A DNA stretch of 64,000 nt from Streptococcus infantis (GCF_021497965.1 NZ_CP046525.1:434001-498000), one strand, 5' to 3'. Shown: positions 1 to 9,140, counted from the first letter of the stretch. Made by a program: numbers and translations. Notes: generated by a model from the letters alone, not told the origin.

Positions 1-369
1 TATAATTCAGGTTACTTTGCAGTCATGCCTATGGATTTCTACTTTCCAGGACACGGGAAATCGGGTGACCTACCACCTCGTCCAGGTTTTGCAGAAAAAT
101 GGCACCCAAAACTTTTGAAGGAGTTGCCAGATATTCAATTAACCCTCTTGATTGGCCAGTATGCTCAAGCATATTATCTGCATGAAAAGGTCAGTGGTAA
201 GGTAACGGATCGTGTGCATCGCTTTAAGGATTATTTGCCTGATTATTTCCCTTTGGTGCATCCGTCACCACGCAACCAAATCTGGATGAAAAAAAATCCT
301 TGGTTTGAAGAAGAAGTGGTTCCTGATTTGAAAGATAGAATCCAAAAGATTCTTGGAGAAACAAAATGA
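1..369 (+). CDS. Uracil-DNA glycosylase family protein, C-terminal part (5' end outside window)
   Basis: The reading frame is open from base 1, so the gene begins upstream; the first Met at base 25 is internal. About 122 C-terminal residues remain. The motif HPSPRN (bases ~259-276) matches the second active-site motif of the uracil-DNA glycosylase superfamily, which flips out and removes deaminated or damaged bases, and the stretch LIGQYAQAYYL is typical of the short streptococcal members of this superfamily. The first catalytic motif would lie in the missing part, so activity cannot be judged here. The stop overlaps the ATG of the next gene by four bases (ATGA), pointing to translational coupling. 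Confidence 0.75.
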   Translation, partial: YNSGYFAVMPMDFYFPGHGKSGDLPPRPGFAEKWHPKLLKELPDIQLTLLIGQYAQAYYLHEKVSGKVTDRVHRFKDYLPDYFPLVHPSPRNQIWMKKNPWFEEEVVPDLKDRIQKILGETK

Positions 370-647
370 AAGACATTACTATTAACGATTTTTATCAACT
401 TTACCAGAATAGCCCACTTTCTGTGCTGGATGTCAGAGAAGTAGAGGAATTTGAAGCTCTTCATTTAGAAGGTGCTCGTAATTTCCCTCTCAGTCAACTG
501 GCTGATACTTATAAACAACTGGACAAAGACCAGCTTTATTACGTGATTTGTAAATCAGGAATGCGTTCAGCACGCGCTTGTCAATTTTTGGCAGAACAAG
601 GCTATGAGGTTACAAATGTCCAAGGTGGCATGGATGCCTTAGAATAA
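366..647 (+). CDS. Rhodanese-like domain protein
   Basis: A single-domain rhodanese of 93 residues, about the size of stand-alone GlpE/PspE-type proteins. The N-terminal part carries the LDVRE motif and the loop CKSGMRS holds the candidate catalytic Cys62, which in this family accepts a persulfide sulfur. No signal peptide is visible, so it should be cytoplasmic. It overlaps the upstream glycosylase gene by four bases and is followed at once by a terminator, so the two form the end of one transcription unit. The sulfur donor and acceptor cannot be deduced from the sequence. Confidence 0.88.
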   Translation: MKDITINDFYQLYQNSPLSVLDVREVEEFEALHLEGARNFPLSQLADTYKQLDKDQLYYVICKSGMRSARACQFLAEQGYEVTNVQGGMDALE

Positions 648-655
648 GAAAAACT

Positions 656-699
656 CCCTTTGAGACTGGAATAGAAAAGGTCTCGAAGGGAATTATTTT
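656..699 (+). terminator. Rho-independent terminator after rhodanese gene
   Basis: The arms CCCTTTGAGAC (656-666) and GTCTCGAAGGG (680-690) pair with one G-U wobble and are followed by AATTATTTTG. This closes the glycosylase-rhodanese unit. Confidence 0.8.
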
Positions 700-768
700 G
701 CTCTAAAATTCCGAAAATTGAAAACATTTTAGAATTATTTCGAGATAGCCTTTTCATGCCTTTAAACA

Positions 769-777
769 TGTTATACT
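769..777 (+). promoter_or_regulatory. Extended -10 promoter of brnQ
   Basis: TGt-TATACT (769-777) lies 32 bases before the start codon. The -35 region is weak (TTTTCA at 751, spacing 15), which fits an extended -10 promoter. Confidence 0.6.
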
Positions 778-809
778 AAGAAAGTATTTTAATTTTATAA
801 GGAGAGTTT

Positions 810-2135
810 ATGGCTAAAAAAGGTGCTTTAACAGGATTACTTCTGTTTGGAATATTTTTTGGAGCAGGTAACTTGATTTTCCCTCCAACTCTAGGCGCAC
901 AGTCTGGAGAAAACTTCCTTCCTGCCATTGCAGGATTTGTATTTTCAGGTGTTGGGATTGCCGTCCTAACCTTAATTATCGGGACCCTTAATCCTAAGGG
1001 ATATATCTATGAGATTTCTAAGAAAATTTCACCCTGGTTTGCGACGATTTATCTTGCAGCCTTGTACTTGTCGATTGGTCCATTTTTTGCCATTCCGCGT
1101 ACAGCAACAACATCGTTTGAAGTAGGGATTAGTCCCCTCCTAGCAGAAGCAGATAAGGGTTTAGGTTTAATTGCCTTTACCATTCTCTACTTTGTTGCAG
1201 CCTATTTAATCGCCCTTAATCCTTCAAAGATTTTGGATCGTATTGGGCGAATCTTGACTCCAGTATTTGCGATTTTGATTGTTGTTCTGGTTATCCTTGG
1301 GGCCTTTAAATATGGTGGGAACGCACCGCAAGCAGCATCAGGTGCCTATCAAACTTCGGCCTTTGGTGCAGGCTTCCTTGAGGGATACAATACACTTGAT
1401 GCGCTTGCTTCTGTTGCCTTTAGTGTTATCGCTGTTCAAACCTTGAAACAGCTTGGATTTTCAAGTAAGAAAGAATACATTTCAACTATTTGGGTCGTTG
1501 GAATCGTTGTGACTCTTGGATTTAGTGCTCTCTATATCGGGTTAGGATTCTTAGGCAATCATTTCCCAGTAACTGCTGAAGCAATGCAAGGAGGAACTCC
1601 AGGAGTTTATATCTTGTCACAAGCAACACAAGAAATATTTGGTTCGATAGCGCAATTTTTCCTTGCAGTCATGGTAACTGTGACTTGTTTCACAACGACT
1701 GTAGGCTTGATTGTATCAACAGCTGAATTCTTCAACGACCGCTTCCCACAAATCAGCTACAAGGTTTATGCGACTGTCTTTACCTTGATTGGTTTTGCTA
1801 TCGCAAACCTTGGATTGAGTGCTATTATCAAATACTCAGTTCCAGTGCTAGTTGTCTTGTATCCAATCACGATTGCTATTGTCATGATTGTGATTGTTAA
1901 CAAATTTATCGCCCTTTCTAAACCAGGTATGCAGTTGACTGTTGGACTTGTCACTGCCATTGCTATTGCCAGTGTTTTAGGATCTACATTTAAGATTGAC
2001 TTTCTTGCAAATATCGTTAACGCGCTACCATTCGCGGATGCCTCTCTACCATGGTTAGTGCCAGCAATTGTTGGAATCTTACTTTCTCTCGTTCTTCCAA
2101 ATAAACAAGAAAGTGAAGCCTTTGAAATGGAATAA
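810..2135 (+). CDS. brnQ: Branched-chain amino acid carrier BrnQ (LIVCS family)
   Basis: An integral membrane protein of 441 residues, the usual family length, with about twelve hydrophobic segments. The N-terminal GAGNLIFPP motif is a hallmark of the BrnQ/LIVCS family, which imports leucine, isoleucine and valine with Na+ or H+. The start follows AAGGAGA (799-805) at a good distance. It is a single-gene unit: its own extended -10 promoter lies upstream and a bidirectional terminator follows. No T-box or other leader is seen, so control would be at the promoter. Family assignment is secure; ion coupling is inferred from relatives. Confidence 0.95.
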   Translation: MAKKGALTGLLLFGIFFGAGNLIFPPTLGAQSGENFLPAIAGFVFSGVGIAVLTLIIGTLNPKGYIYEISKKISPWFATIYLAALYLSIGPFFAIPRTATTSFEVGISPLLAEADKGLGLIAFTILYFVAAYLIALNPSKILDRIGRILTPVFAILIVVLVILGAFKYGGNAPQAASGAYQTSAFGAGFLEGYNTLDALASVAFSVIAVQTLKQLGFSSKKEYISTIWVVGIVVTLGFSALYIGLGFLGNHFPVTAEAMQGGTPGVYILSQATQEIFGSIAQFFLAVMVTVTCFTTTVGLIVSTAEFFNDRFPQISYKVYATVFTLIGFAIANLGLSAIIKYSVPVLVVLYPITIAIVMIVIVNKFIALSKPGMQLTVGLVTAIAIASVLGSTFKIDFLANIVNALPFADASLPWLVPAIVGILLSLVLPNKQESEAFEME

Positions 2136-2140
2136 TAAAA

Positions 2141-2166
2141 AACCTTGGCATTAGCCGAGGTTTTTT
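2141..2166. terminator. Bidirectional terminator between brnQ and the lipoprotein gene
   Basis: AACCTTGGC (2141-2149), loop ATTA, GCCGAGGTT (2154-2162) with a T tract on the right and an A tract on the left, so it can stop both convergent genes. Confidence 0.85.
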
Positions 2167-2183
2167 ATTATTGAAAATGACAA

Positions 2184-2723
2184 TTAGTTAGTTTTTTCAG
2201 TATATCCAAGATCTTTTAACATTTTCTCAGAGGCGCTAAAGCTAACACTGTCACCAATACCAGAGTATTCATCTGGTAAGGCTTTTTTAAGTTCGTCAAG
2301 ACTTGCAACTGTGAAGTCAATTTCAGTATGTTGAACGACTTTTCCGTCTTTAATCTCAATGCTATGGGTAACACCTTTAAGACCTTCATAACCTTTATAA
2401 GCTTCTTCAACGGATGTTTTAAGTTTTTCTGCAGTAGTACCGATAGCTTCTGGGTCATAGACGTTATGACCTGAATGTTTCAATACGTTATCTCCATCTA
2501 CAGTATAGGTTAAAGTAGAATTAAGATCACTATGAGTATCATTTACAAAGGTTACTGTTTTTACTTCAGATTTGTTTTCTGTAGTTTGTTGGCTAGTAGA
2601 GTCTACCTGTGTAGTTTCACCTTTTGCTGAGCTAGTTGATGAAGATGATGATTGTTTTGAACATCCCAACAAGATAGCTAATGGTAAAGCTACACAAAGA
2701 GTCATTTTAAAATATTTGTTCAT
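2184..2723 (-). CDS. DUF1307 / YehR-type lipoprotein
   Basis: The protein of 179 residues begins with a lipoprotein signal ending in the lipobox LLGC (Cys about residue 21), followed by a Ser/Thr-rich linker to about residue 50 and then a soluble domain resembling the DUF1307 (YehR) family. It should be anchored on the outer face of the membrane; its function is unknown. The start chosen is the second Met of the open frame, because AAAGGAAAAG (2727-2735) sits just upstream of it; the longer frame would place that Shine-Dalgarno inside the gene. It has its own promoter (TATAAT at 2756-2761, minus strand, with TG extension) and is divergent from the M42 peptidase gene. Confidence 0.75.
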   Translation of the reverse strand: MNKYFKMTLCVALPLAILLGCSKQSSSSSTSSAKGETTQVDSTSQQTTENKSEVKTVTFVNDTHSDLNSTLTYTVDGDNVLKHSGHNVYDPEAIGTTAEKLKTSVEEAYKGYEGLKGVTHSIEIKDGKVVQHTEIDFTVASLDELKKALPDEYSGIGDSVSFSASEKMLKDLGYTEKTN

Positions 2724-2755
2724 GTCTTTTCCTTTCATAATTAAGAACTAACTTC

Positions 2756-2764
2756 ATTATATCA
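2756..2764 (-). promoter_or_regulatory. Extended -10 promoter of the DUF1307 lipoprotein gene
   Basis: On the minus strand TGa-TATAAT is read across 2764-2756, 33 bases before the chosen start. Confidence 0.55.
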
Positions 2765-2828
2765 CAGCTTACTTTTGCAATCAAATTATCTAAGTTTTTC
2801 ATTTTTGCTCAGCCTAAAAAGGGAAAAG

Positions 2829-2837
2829 TGATATAAT
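2829..2837 (+). promoter_or_regulatory. Extended -10 promoter of the M42 peptidase-HIT-ldcB group
   Basis: TGa-TATAAT at 2829-2837, 19 bases before the ATG. No close -35 match, consistent with an extended -10 promoter. Confidence 0.6.
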
Positions 2838-2856
2838 ATTAGGAAGAGGTGAAGAA

Positions 2857-3894
2857 ATGAATCAAACTGTAGAATATATTAAAGAACTAACTGCTATCGC
2901 GTCGCCAACAGGTTTTACGCGTGAAATTACCAATTATTTGGTTGAGACGCTTGAAAAGCTTGGATATCAACCTGTCCGTACTGCTAAAGGTGGTGTCAAT
3001 GTAACAATCAAAGGTCAAAACGACGAACAACAGCGTTATGTGACTGCCCATGTAGATACTTTGGGAGCTATCGTTCGTGCTATTAAACCAGACGGTCGCC
3101 TCAAAATGGACCGTATTGGAGGCTATCCTTGGAATATGATTGAAGGTGAAAACTGTACGGTCCATGTGGCTAGTACAGGAAAAACAGTTTCAGGTACGAT
3201 TTTGATCCACCAGACTTCTTGTCATGTATACAAGGATGCGGGGACAGCTGAACGTACGCAGGACAATATGGAAGTACGTTTGGACGAAAAAGTAACCAAT
3301 GATAAGGAAACACGCACACTCGGTATCGAAGTTGGAGATTTTATCAGCTTTGACCCTCGAACAATCGTAACTGATACAGGCTTTATCAAGTCTCGTCATT
3401 TGGATGACAAGGTGAGTGCAGCTATTCTCCTCAATCTCCTTAAAGTCTATAAAGAAGAAGGGATTGAGCTTCCAGTTACTACTCATTTTGCCTTTTCAGT
3501 CTTTGAAGAAGTGGGGCATGGGGCTAACTCAAGTATTCCAAGTCAAGTTGTCGAATATCTAGCAGTAGATATGGGAGCAATGGGAGATGACCAACAGACA
3601 GATGAGTACACAGTGTCTATCTGTGTCAAAGATGCTTCAGGTCCGTATCACTATGAATTCCGTCAACATTTGGTCGCCCTGGCAAAAGAGCAGGACATTC
3701 CATTTAAACTAGATATCTATCCATTTTACGGTTCGGATGCTTCTGCAGCTATGTCAGCTGGAGCAGAAGTCAAACACGCTCTTCTTGGTGCAGGTATTGA
3801 GTCTAGTCACTCTTACGAGCGGACTCATGTTGATTCTGTAGTGGCTACTGAGCGTATGGTAGATGCTTATCTTAAGAGTGACTTGGTAAACTAA
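2857..3894 (+). CDS. M42 family metallopeptidase (glutamyl aminopeptidase-like)
   Basis: A cytoplasmic dinuclear-metal aminopeptidase of 345 residues, normal for M42. Visible metal and catalytic motifs in order are AHVDT (His65, Asp67), RHLDDK near residue 180, FEEVGHG near residue 215, VDMGAMG near 240 and SSHSYERTH near 315. M42 enzymes form large oligomers that trim peptides; specificity (Glu/Asp or broad) cannot be read directly. The ATG follows GAAGAGGTG. The next gene starts one base after the stop, so the peptidase, HIT protein and carboxypeptidase probably share a transcript. Pneumococci carry more than one M42 gene, so I do not assign the pepA symbol. Confidence 0.9.
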   Translation: MNQTVEYIKELTAIASPTGFTREITNYLVETLEKLGYQPVRTAKGGVNVTIKGQNDEQQRYVTAHVDTLGAIVRAIKPDGRLKMDRIGGYPWNMIEGENCTVHVASTGKTVSGTILIHQTSCHVYKDAGTAERTQDNMEVRLDEKVTNDKETRTLGIEVGDFISFDPRTIVTDTGFIKSRHLDDKVSAAILLNLLKVYKEEGIELPVTTHFAFSVFEEVGHGANSSIPSQVVEYLAVDMGAMGDDQQTDEYTVSICVKDASGPYHYEFRQHLVALAKEQDIPFKLDIYPFYGSDASAAMSAGAEVKHALLGAGIESSHSYERTHVDSVVATERMVDAYLKSDLVN

Positions 3895-3895
3895 A

Positions 3896-4357
3896 ATGTG
3901 CTTGATTTGTGATCGAATTGAATTGATTAAGGCAGGGGAAAATCCCTACTTTGTAAAAGAACTGGAAACAGGCTATGTTGTCATCGGAGACCACCAGTAT
4001 TTTGAAGGCTACACTCTTTTTCTAGTCAAGGAACATGTCACAGAATTACATCATCTACATCCAACTGTCAAACTCCGCTTTTTAGAGGAAATGAGTCTGG
4101 TTCAGGAAGCTGTCTCTAAGGCTTTTTCTGCCGAAAAGATGAATGTAGAGTTGTTGGGAAATGGAGACGCTCATGTTCACTGGCATATTTTTCCAAGACG
4201 AGCTGGTGATATGAAGGGACACGGACTTAATGGGCGTGGTCCAGTCTGGTGGGTTCCTTGGGAAGAAATGGCAGCAGAAGATTGCCAAGTGCAACCAAAA
4301 CAATTACAAAACTTAATCCAATCGTTATCTGTTGAATTGGATAAAGTTATCATATGA
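3896..4357 (+). CDS. HIT family nucleotide-binding protein
   Basis: A histidine-triad protein of 153 residues. The diagnostic HVHWH motif places the triad at His93, His95 and His97; an N-terminal CLIC pair (Cys2, Cys5) may bind metal as in some bacterial HIT proteins. HIT proteins hydrolyse adenosine-nucleotide phosphoramidates or dinucleotides; the substrate here is unknown. The gene begins one base after the M42 peptidase stop and ends 11 bases before ldcB, in an apparent operon. Confidence 0.9.
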   Translation: MCLICDRIELIKAGENPYFVKELETGYVVIGDHQYFEGYTLFLVKEHVTELHHLHPTVKLRFLEEMSLVQEAVSKAFSAEKMNVELLGNGDAHVHWHIFPRRAGDMKGHGLNGRGPVWWVPWEEMAAEDCQVQPKQLQNLIQSLSVELDKVII

Positions 4358-4368
4358 AAGGATAAACC

Positions 4369-5085
4369 ATGAAAAAAAGATATCTTGTTTTGTCAAGCTT
4401 ATTAGCCTTGACATTGGCAGCTTGTTCACAAGAAAAAACAGAGACTTCTGACGCAAAAACTTCTTCAGAGCAATCGACTGTACAAGAAGGAACTGTTGGT
4501 AGCAAGTCTCATGAAGCTAGCCAAAAGAAGGCAGAAGTAGTAGACAAAGGAGATCACTACAGTATTCAAGGTAAGTATGATGAGATTGTTGTCGCTAACA
4601 AGCATTATCCTATGTCCAAAGATTATAATCCTGGAGAAAATCCTACCGCAAAGGCAGAACTGTTAAAACTTATTGCAGCAATGCAGCAAGCAGGATTCCC
4701 GATTAGCGACCACTATAGTGGATTTAGAAGTTATGAAACTCAGGTTAAACTGTATCAGGATTATGTCAATCAAGATGGCAAGGCAGAGGCTGACCGCTAT
4801 TCTGCAAGACCCGGCTATAGTGAACACCAAACTGGTCTTGCCTTTGACCTAATAGGAACAAATGGAAACTTAGTGACAGAAGAAAAGGCTGCCCAATGGC
4901 TTTTAGATCATGCTGCAGACTATGGTTTTGTCGTTCGCTATCTCAAAGGTAAGGAAAAAGAAACAGGCTATATGGCTGAAGAATGGCACCTTCGCTACGT
5001 CGGAAAAGAAGCCAAGGACATCGCTGCAAGTGGCCTCAGTTTGGAAGAGTATTACGGCTTTGAAGGTGGAGACTATGTTGATTAG
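4369..5085 (+). CDS. ldcB: LdcB/DacB lipoprotein, M15B-type peptidoglycan carboxypeptidase
   Basis: A lipoprotein of 238 residues with lipobox LAAC (Cys19), a low-complexity linker to about residue 65 and a VanY/M15B peptidase domain. The zinc-site residues are visible: His153 and Asp160 in SEHQTGLAFD and His207 in EEWH. In S. pneumoniae the orthologue (LdcB, also called DacB) is an L,D-carboxypeptidase that trims tetrapeptide stems to tripeptides after DacA action and affects cell shape. It would act outside the cell, membrane-anchored. AAAGGAT precedes the start. It ends the M42-HIT-ldcB group; the pheS promoter begins within 15 bases of its stop. Whether it cuts L,D or D,D bonds is by homology. 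Confidence 0.9.
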   Translation: MKKRYLVLSSLLALTLAACSQEKTETSDAKTSSEQSTVQEGTVGSKSHEASQKKAEVVDKGDHYSIQGKYDEIVVANKHYPMSKDYNPGENPTAKAELLKLIAAMQQAGFPISDHYSGFRSYETQVKLYQDYVNQDGKAEADRYSARPGYSEHQTGLAFDLIGTNGNLVTEEKAAQWLLDHAADYGFVVRYLKGKEKETGYMAEEWHLRYVGKEAKDIAASGLSLEEYYGFEGGDYVD

Positions 5086-5097
5086 TCGCAAAATACC

Positions 5098-5126
5098 TTG
5101 CAAGAATGCTTGAAATTTGATAAAAT
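5098..5126 (+). promoter_or_regulatory. Promoter of the pheS T-box leader
   Basis: TTGCAA (5098-5103), 17-base spacer, TAAAAT (5121-5126) with TGa extension. Transcription should start near 5133 and run through the T-box leader. Confidence 0.8.
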
Positions 5127-5132
5127 ATTTAG

Positions 5133-5335
5133 TAATTAAATAGGAATCTGCAAGACTAGTATCTCAGGGGAAATATATCAGGGAGGAGAGCCGTGACTGA
5201 AAGCTCTCTATATGAAAACTGGGTGAATTCACTTGCGCAGGGATTCAGAAATAAAGGTCTGACTTGTCAGATGAAAACGGATGGTACCGCGTGTCAACGC
5301 TCCGAGTGGAGTTTTTGGCATGTGGTTTTCTTTTT
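5133..5335 (+). ncRNA. Phenylalanine T-box leader of pheS
   Basis: The leader carries the classical T-box parts: a stem I region beginning near GGGAGGAGAGCC, the context GAA-TTC-ACTT in which TTC (5228-5230) is the likely phenylalanine specifier codon, and the T-box core ATGGTACCGCG (5281-5291) whose UGGU can pair with an ACCA tRNA end. A terminator hairpin follows (TGTCAA..CTCC with GGAG..TTGGCA, about 5293-5321) and a T-rich run. Uncharged tRNA-Phe should bind and prevent termination, raising pheS expression. The specifier assignment is by pattern, not by folding. Confidence 0.85.
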
Positions 5336-5362
5336 TTCTGATAATCGACTGATGGAGGAATT

Positions 5363-6409
5363 ATGTCAACTATTGAAGAACAATTAAAAGTGCTTCGTGA
5401 AGAAACGCTAGCTAGCTTGAAGCAGATTACTGCTGAAAATGAAAAAGAGATGCAAGAATTGCGTGTCTCAGTCCTTGGGAAAAAAGGGTCACTGACTGAA
5501 ATCCTTAAAGGGATGAAAGACGTTTCTGCAGAAATGCGTCCTGTTATCGGAAAACACGTAAATGAGGCTCGTGACGTCCTAACAGCTGCCTTTGAAGAAA
5601 CAGCTAAGCTCTTGGAAGAAAAGAAGGTTGCAGCTCAACTAGCAAGTGAGAGCATCGATGTGACGCTTCCAGGTCGTCCAGTTGCGACTGGTCACCGTCA
5701 CGTTCTCACACAAACTAGTGAAGAAATCGAAGATATCTTCATCGGTATGGGTTACCAAGTCGTGGATGGATTTGAAGTAGAACAAGACTACTACAACTTC
5801 GAGCGTATGAACCTTCCAAAAGACCACCCAGCCCGTGATATGCAGGATACTTTCTACATCACAGAAGAAATCTTGCTCCGTACCCACACGTCTCCAGTTC
5901 AGGCGCGTGCGATGGACGCCCATGATTTTTCTAAAGGTCCTTTGAAGATGATCTCACCAGGACGTGTATTCCGTCGTGATACAGACGATGCGACCCACAG
6001 TCACCAATTCCACCAAATCGAAGGCTTGGTTGTTGGGAAAAACATCTCTATGGCTGACCTTCAAGGAACTCTTCAGTTGATTGTCCAAAAAATGTTTGGT
6101 GAAGAGCGCCAGATTCGTCTGCGTCCATCATATTTCCCATTCACTGAGCCATCTGTTGAGGTTGACGTTTCATGCTTCAAGTGTGGAGGAGACGGCTGTA
6201 ACGTATGTAAGAAAACAGGTTGGATCGAGATTATGGGTGCCGGTATGGTTCACCCACGTGTCCTTGAGATGAGTGGCATCGATGCAACTGTTTACTCTGG
6301 TTTTGCCTTTGGTCTTGGTCAAGAACGTGTAGCCATGCTTCGCTACGGAATCAATGATATCCGTGGCTTCTACCAAGGCGATGTCCGCTTCTCAGAACAG
6401 TTTAAATAA
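5363..6409 (+). CDS. pheS: Phenylalanine--tRNA ligase alpha subunit
   Basis: The catalytic subunit of the alpha2-beta2 synthetase that charges tRNA-Phe in the cytoplasm; 348 residues is typical. An N-terminal coiled-coil arm (about 1-85) binds tRNA and is followed by the class II core, with motif 2 at FHQIEGLVV and motif 3 at GLGQERVAM (about residue 315-325). A Cys cluster ([13 protein letters not shown]) lies between them, as in many bacterial PheS. The ATG follows ATGGAGGAA. It is controlled by the T-box upstream. pheT follows after an unusually long gap of 130 bases. Confidence 0.97.
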   Translation: MSTIEEQLKVLREETLASLKQITAENEKEMQELRVSVLGKKGSLTEILKGMKDVSAEMRPVIGKHVNEARDVLTAAFEETAKLLEEKKVAAQLASESIDVTLPGRPVATGHRHVLTQTSEEIEDIFIGMGYQVVDGFEVEQDYYNFERMNLPKDHPARDMQDTFYITEEILLRTHTSPVQARAMDAHDFSKGPLKMISPGRVFRRDTDDATHSHQFHQIEGLVVGKNISMADLQGTLQLIVQKMFGEERQIRLRPSYFPFTEPSVEVDVSCFKCGGDGCNVCKKTGWIEIMGAGMVHPRVLEMSGIDATVYSGFAFGLGQERVAMLRYGINDIRGFYQGDVRFSEQFK

Positions 6410-6436
6410 GATTGAAACCTGAAACACAGTCCTATA

Positions 6437-6528
6437 CAGTACTAATCATCTTCTCTCAATGAGATATGGTGAGTACTGCCTCAAAGAAAAAGAAAGGAAT
6501 TGAAAAGGTCTCGCTCCTTGAGATCTTA
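6437..6528 (+). promoter_or_regulatory. Two hairpins in the pheS-pheT gap
   Basis: The first has outer arms CAGTACT (6437-6443) and AGTACTG (6472-6478) with partly paired interior; the second has AAGGTCTC (6505-6512) and GAGATCTT (6521-6528). Neither has a long T run directly after it, so they look more like processing or pausing elements than terminators. Confidence 0.45.
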
Positions 6529-6532
6529 TACT
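6527..6532 (+). promoter_or_regulatory. Possible -10 box immediately upstream of pheT
   Basis: TATACT ends seven bases before the pheT ATG. The best -35 (TTGAAA, 6500-6505) is 21 bases away, so the promoter is weak on paper; if used it would give a leaderless pheT mRNA. Confidence 0.35.
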
Positions 6533-6539
6533 CAGAATT

Positions 6540-8945
6540 ATGTTAGTATCATATAAATGGTTAAAAGAATTGGTGGACATTGATGTGCCATCAGAGGAGT
6601 TGGCTGAAAAAATGTCAACCACAGGGATCGAAGTAGAAGGTGTGGAATCACCGGCTGCCGGTCTCTCAAAAATTGTTGTCGGTGAGGTCTTGTCTTGTGA
6701 AGATGTGCCAGAAACTCACCTCCATGTTTGTCAGGTTAACGTTGGCGAAGAAGAAGCTCGTCAAATCGTCTGTGGAGCACCAAATGTGCGTGCAGGCATC
6801 AAGGTTATGGTGGCTCTTCCAGGTGCTCGTATTGCTGACAACTACAAGATCAAAAAAGGAAAAATCCGTGGCTTAGAGTCACTTGGAATGATCTGTTCTC
6901 TTGGTGAATTGGGGATTTCTGATTCAGTTGTACCTAAGGAATTCGCAGATGGTATCCAAATCTTGCCTCAAGATGCTGTTCCAGGGGATGAAGTCTTCTC
7001 TTACCTCGACTTGGATGATGAAATTATCGAACTTTCCATCACCCCTAACCGTGCGGACGCTCTTTCTATGCGTGGAGTAGCGCACGAAGTGGCAGCCATC
7101 TATGACAAGGCAGTCAACTTTAAAGAATTCAGTTTAACAGAAACCAATGAATCTGCAGCAGACGCTCTTTCTGTCAGCATTGAGACAGACAAGGCGCCTT
7201 ACTATGCAGCCCGTATCTTGGACAATGTGACCATCGCACCAAGTCCACAATGGTTGCAAAACCTTCTCATGAACGAAGGCATCCGTCCCATCAATAATGT
7301 GGTTGATGTGACCAACTATATCCTGCTTTACTTTGGTCAGCCTATGCATGCCTTTGACTTGGATACCTTCGAAGGAAACGATATCCGTGTGCGTGAAGCG
7401 CGTGCTGGTGAAAAATTGGTAACCTTGGACGGGGAAGAGCGTGAGTTGGAAACAAGTGACCTCGTGATTACGGTTGCTGACAAACCAGTAGCCCTTGCAG
7501 GTGTCATGGGTGGTCAGGCTACAGAAATCTCTGAAAGCTCTAGTCGTGTTGTCCTTGAAGCAGCTGTCTTCAATGGCAAATCGATCCGTAAGACTAGCGG
7601 TCGCCTCAACCTTCGTTCTGAATCTTCTTCTCGCTTTGAAAAAGGCATCAACGTGGCAACTGTCAATGAAGCCCTTGATGCAGCAGCCAGCATGATTGCA
7701 GAGCTTGCAGGTGCAACAGTACGTAAGGGCATTGTTTCAGCAGGTGAGCTTGACACTTCTGATGTGAAAGTTTCTTCAACTCTTGCTGACGTCAACCGTG
7801 TCCTTGGTACAGAGCTTTCCTACGCGGATGTAGAAGATGTCTTCCGTCGTCTTGGATTTGGCCTTTCTGGAAATGCAGATAGCTTCACAGTAAGCGTACC
7901 ACGTCGTCGTTGGGATATCACTATCGAGGCTGACCTCTTTGAAGAAATCGCTCGTATCTATGGATATGATCGCTTGCCAACCAGTCTTCCAAAAGACGAT
8001 GGTACCGCTGGTGAATTGACTGCGACACAAAAACTCCGTCGTCAAGTTCGTACCATTGCAGAAGGAGCAGGCTTGACAGAAATCATCTCCTACGCTCTGA
8101 CAACTCCTGAAAAAGCAGTTGAGTTTACGATTCAGCCAAGCAATTTAACAGAGCTCATGTGGCCAATGACTGTGGACCGTTCAGTTCTCCGTCAAAATAT
8201 GGTTTCTGGTATCCTTGATACAGTTGCCTACAACGTAGCACGTAAGAATAAAAACTTGGCTCTTTATGAAATTGGAAAAGTCTTTGAGCAAACTGGTAAT
8301 CCAAAAGAAGAATTGCCAAACGAAATCAACAGTTTCGCCTTTGCTTTGACTGGTTTAGTCGCTGAAAAAGACTTCCAAACAGCAGCAGTTCCTGTTGACT
8401 TCTTCTATGCTAAGGGAATCCTTGAAGCCCTCTTTACTCGCCTAGGACTGGAAGTGACTTATACAGCAACCTCTGAAATTGCTAGTCTTCACCCAGGACG
8501 TACAGCCTTGATCTCACTCGGTGACCAAGTCCTTGGTTTCCTTGGTCAAGTCCACCCTGTAACAGCTAAGGCTTATGATATCCCTGAAACTTATGTAGCA
8601 GAATTGAACTTGTCTGCTATTGAAGCATCTCTTCAACCAGCTACTCCATTTGTGGAAATTACTAAGTTCCCAGCAGTCAGCCGTGATATTGCTCTTCTTC
8701 TAAAGGCAGAAGTGACTCATCAAGATGTGGTAGACGCCATCAAAGCTGCTGGCGTGAAGCGTTTGACTGATATCAAACTCTTCGATGTCTTCTCTGGCGA
8801 AAAACTAGGACTTGGTATGAAGTCAATGGCTTATAGCTTGACCTTCCAAAATCCAGAAGATAGCTTGACTGATGAAGAAGTCGCACGCTACATGGAAAAA
8901 ATCCAAGCTTCTCTCGAAGAAAAAGTGAATGCAGAAGTGCGTTAA
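6540..8945 (+). CDS. pheT: Phenylalanine--tRNA ligase beta subunit
   Basis: The 801-residue partner of PheS, full length. Domains in order: an EMAP-II-like tRNA-binding domain (about 40-150), B3/B4 editing region (about 210-390), B5 (about 405-480), catalytic-like core and a C-terminal FDX-ACB anticodon-binding domain (about 705-801). It edits mischarged Tyr-tRNA-Phe and binds tRNA. The start MLVSYKWL matches the family N-terminus, but there is no Shine-Dalgarno before it; the nearest purine-rich match (AAAGGAAT, 6493-6500) is 40 bases upstream. From memory, pneumococci have an acetyltransferase gene between pheS and pheT; no open frame for it remains here. Confidence 0.96.
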   Translation: MLVSYKWLKELVDIDVPSEELAEKMSTTGIEVEGVESPAAGLSKIVVGEVLSCEDVPETHLHVCQVNVGEEEARQIVCGAPNVRAGIKVMVALPGARIADNYKIKKGKIRGLESLGMICSLGELGISDSVVPKEFADGIQILPQDAVPGDEVFSYLDLDDEIIELSITPNRADALSMRGVAHEVAAIYDKAVNFKEFSLTETNESAADALSVSIETDKAPYYAARILDNVTIAPSPQWLQNLLMNEGIRPINNVVDVTNYILLYFGQPMHAFDLDTFEGNDIRVREARAGEKLVTLDGEERELETSDLVITVADKPVALAGVMGGQATEISESSSRVVLEAAVFNGKSIRKTSGRLNLRSESSSRFEKGINVATVNEALDAAASMIAELAGATVRKGIVSAGELDTSDVKVSSTLADVNRVLGTELSYADVEDVFRRLGFGLSGNADSFTVSVPRRRWDITIEADLFEEIARIYGYDRLPTSLPKDDGTAGELTATQKLRRQVRTIAEGAGLTEIISYALTTPEKAVEFTIQPSNLTELMWPMTVDRSVLRQNMVSGILDTVAYNVARKNKNLALYEIGKVFEQTGNPKEELPNEINSFAFALTGLVAEKDFQTAAVPVDFFYAKGILEALFTRLGLEVTYTATSEIASLHPGRTALISLGDQVLGFLGQVHPVTAKAYDIPETYVAELNLSAIEASLQPATPFVEITKFPAVSRDIALLLKAEVTHQDVVDAIKAAGVKRLTDIKLFDVFSGEKLGLGMKSMAYSLTFQNPEDSLTDEEVARYMEKIQASLEEKVNAEVR

Positions 8946-8953
8946 GAACCTTC

Positions 8954-8980
8954 AATCCATCCCTTGGGATGGATTTTTTT
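8954..8980 (+). terminator. Terminator after pheT
   Basis: AATCCATCCC and GGGATGGATT form a tight hairpin followed by a T tract (8974-8980). Confidence 0.88.
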
Positions 8981-9085
8981 ATCTTGGTAAATGCATGGTA
9001 TTGGAAAGATAAATAAATGTGAATTTTATTATTTTTGTATAAAAAATTCCAAGCGAATTCTACCAATAAAAATGTACATAAATCC

Positions 9086-9113
9086 TTGTAATGTTTATTA
9101 AAAAGAGTATAAT
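9086..9113 (+). promoter_or_regulatory. Promoter of the ABC exporter pair
   Basis: TTGTAA (9086-9091), 16-base spacer, TATAAT (9108-9113), 27 bases before the first ATG. Confidence 0.65.
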
Positions 9114-9140
9114 GAGGATAAGATTCGTAGGAGGTAGATT

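Noticed and set aside
5193-5387. 64-codon frame upstream of pheS
   Set aside because: It lies in the T-box leader and overlaps the pheS start; its open frame is a by-product of the leader.
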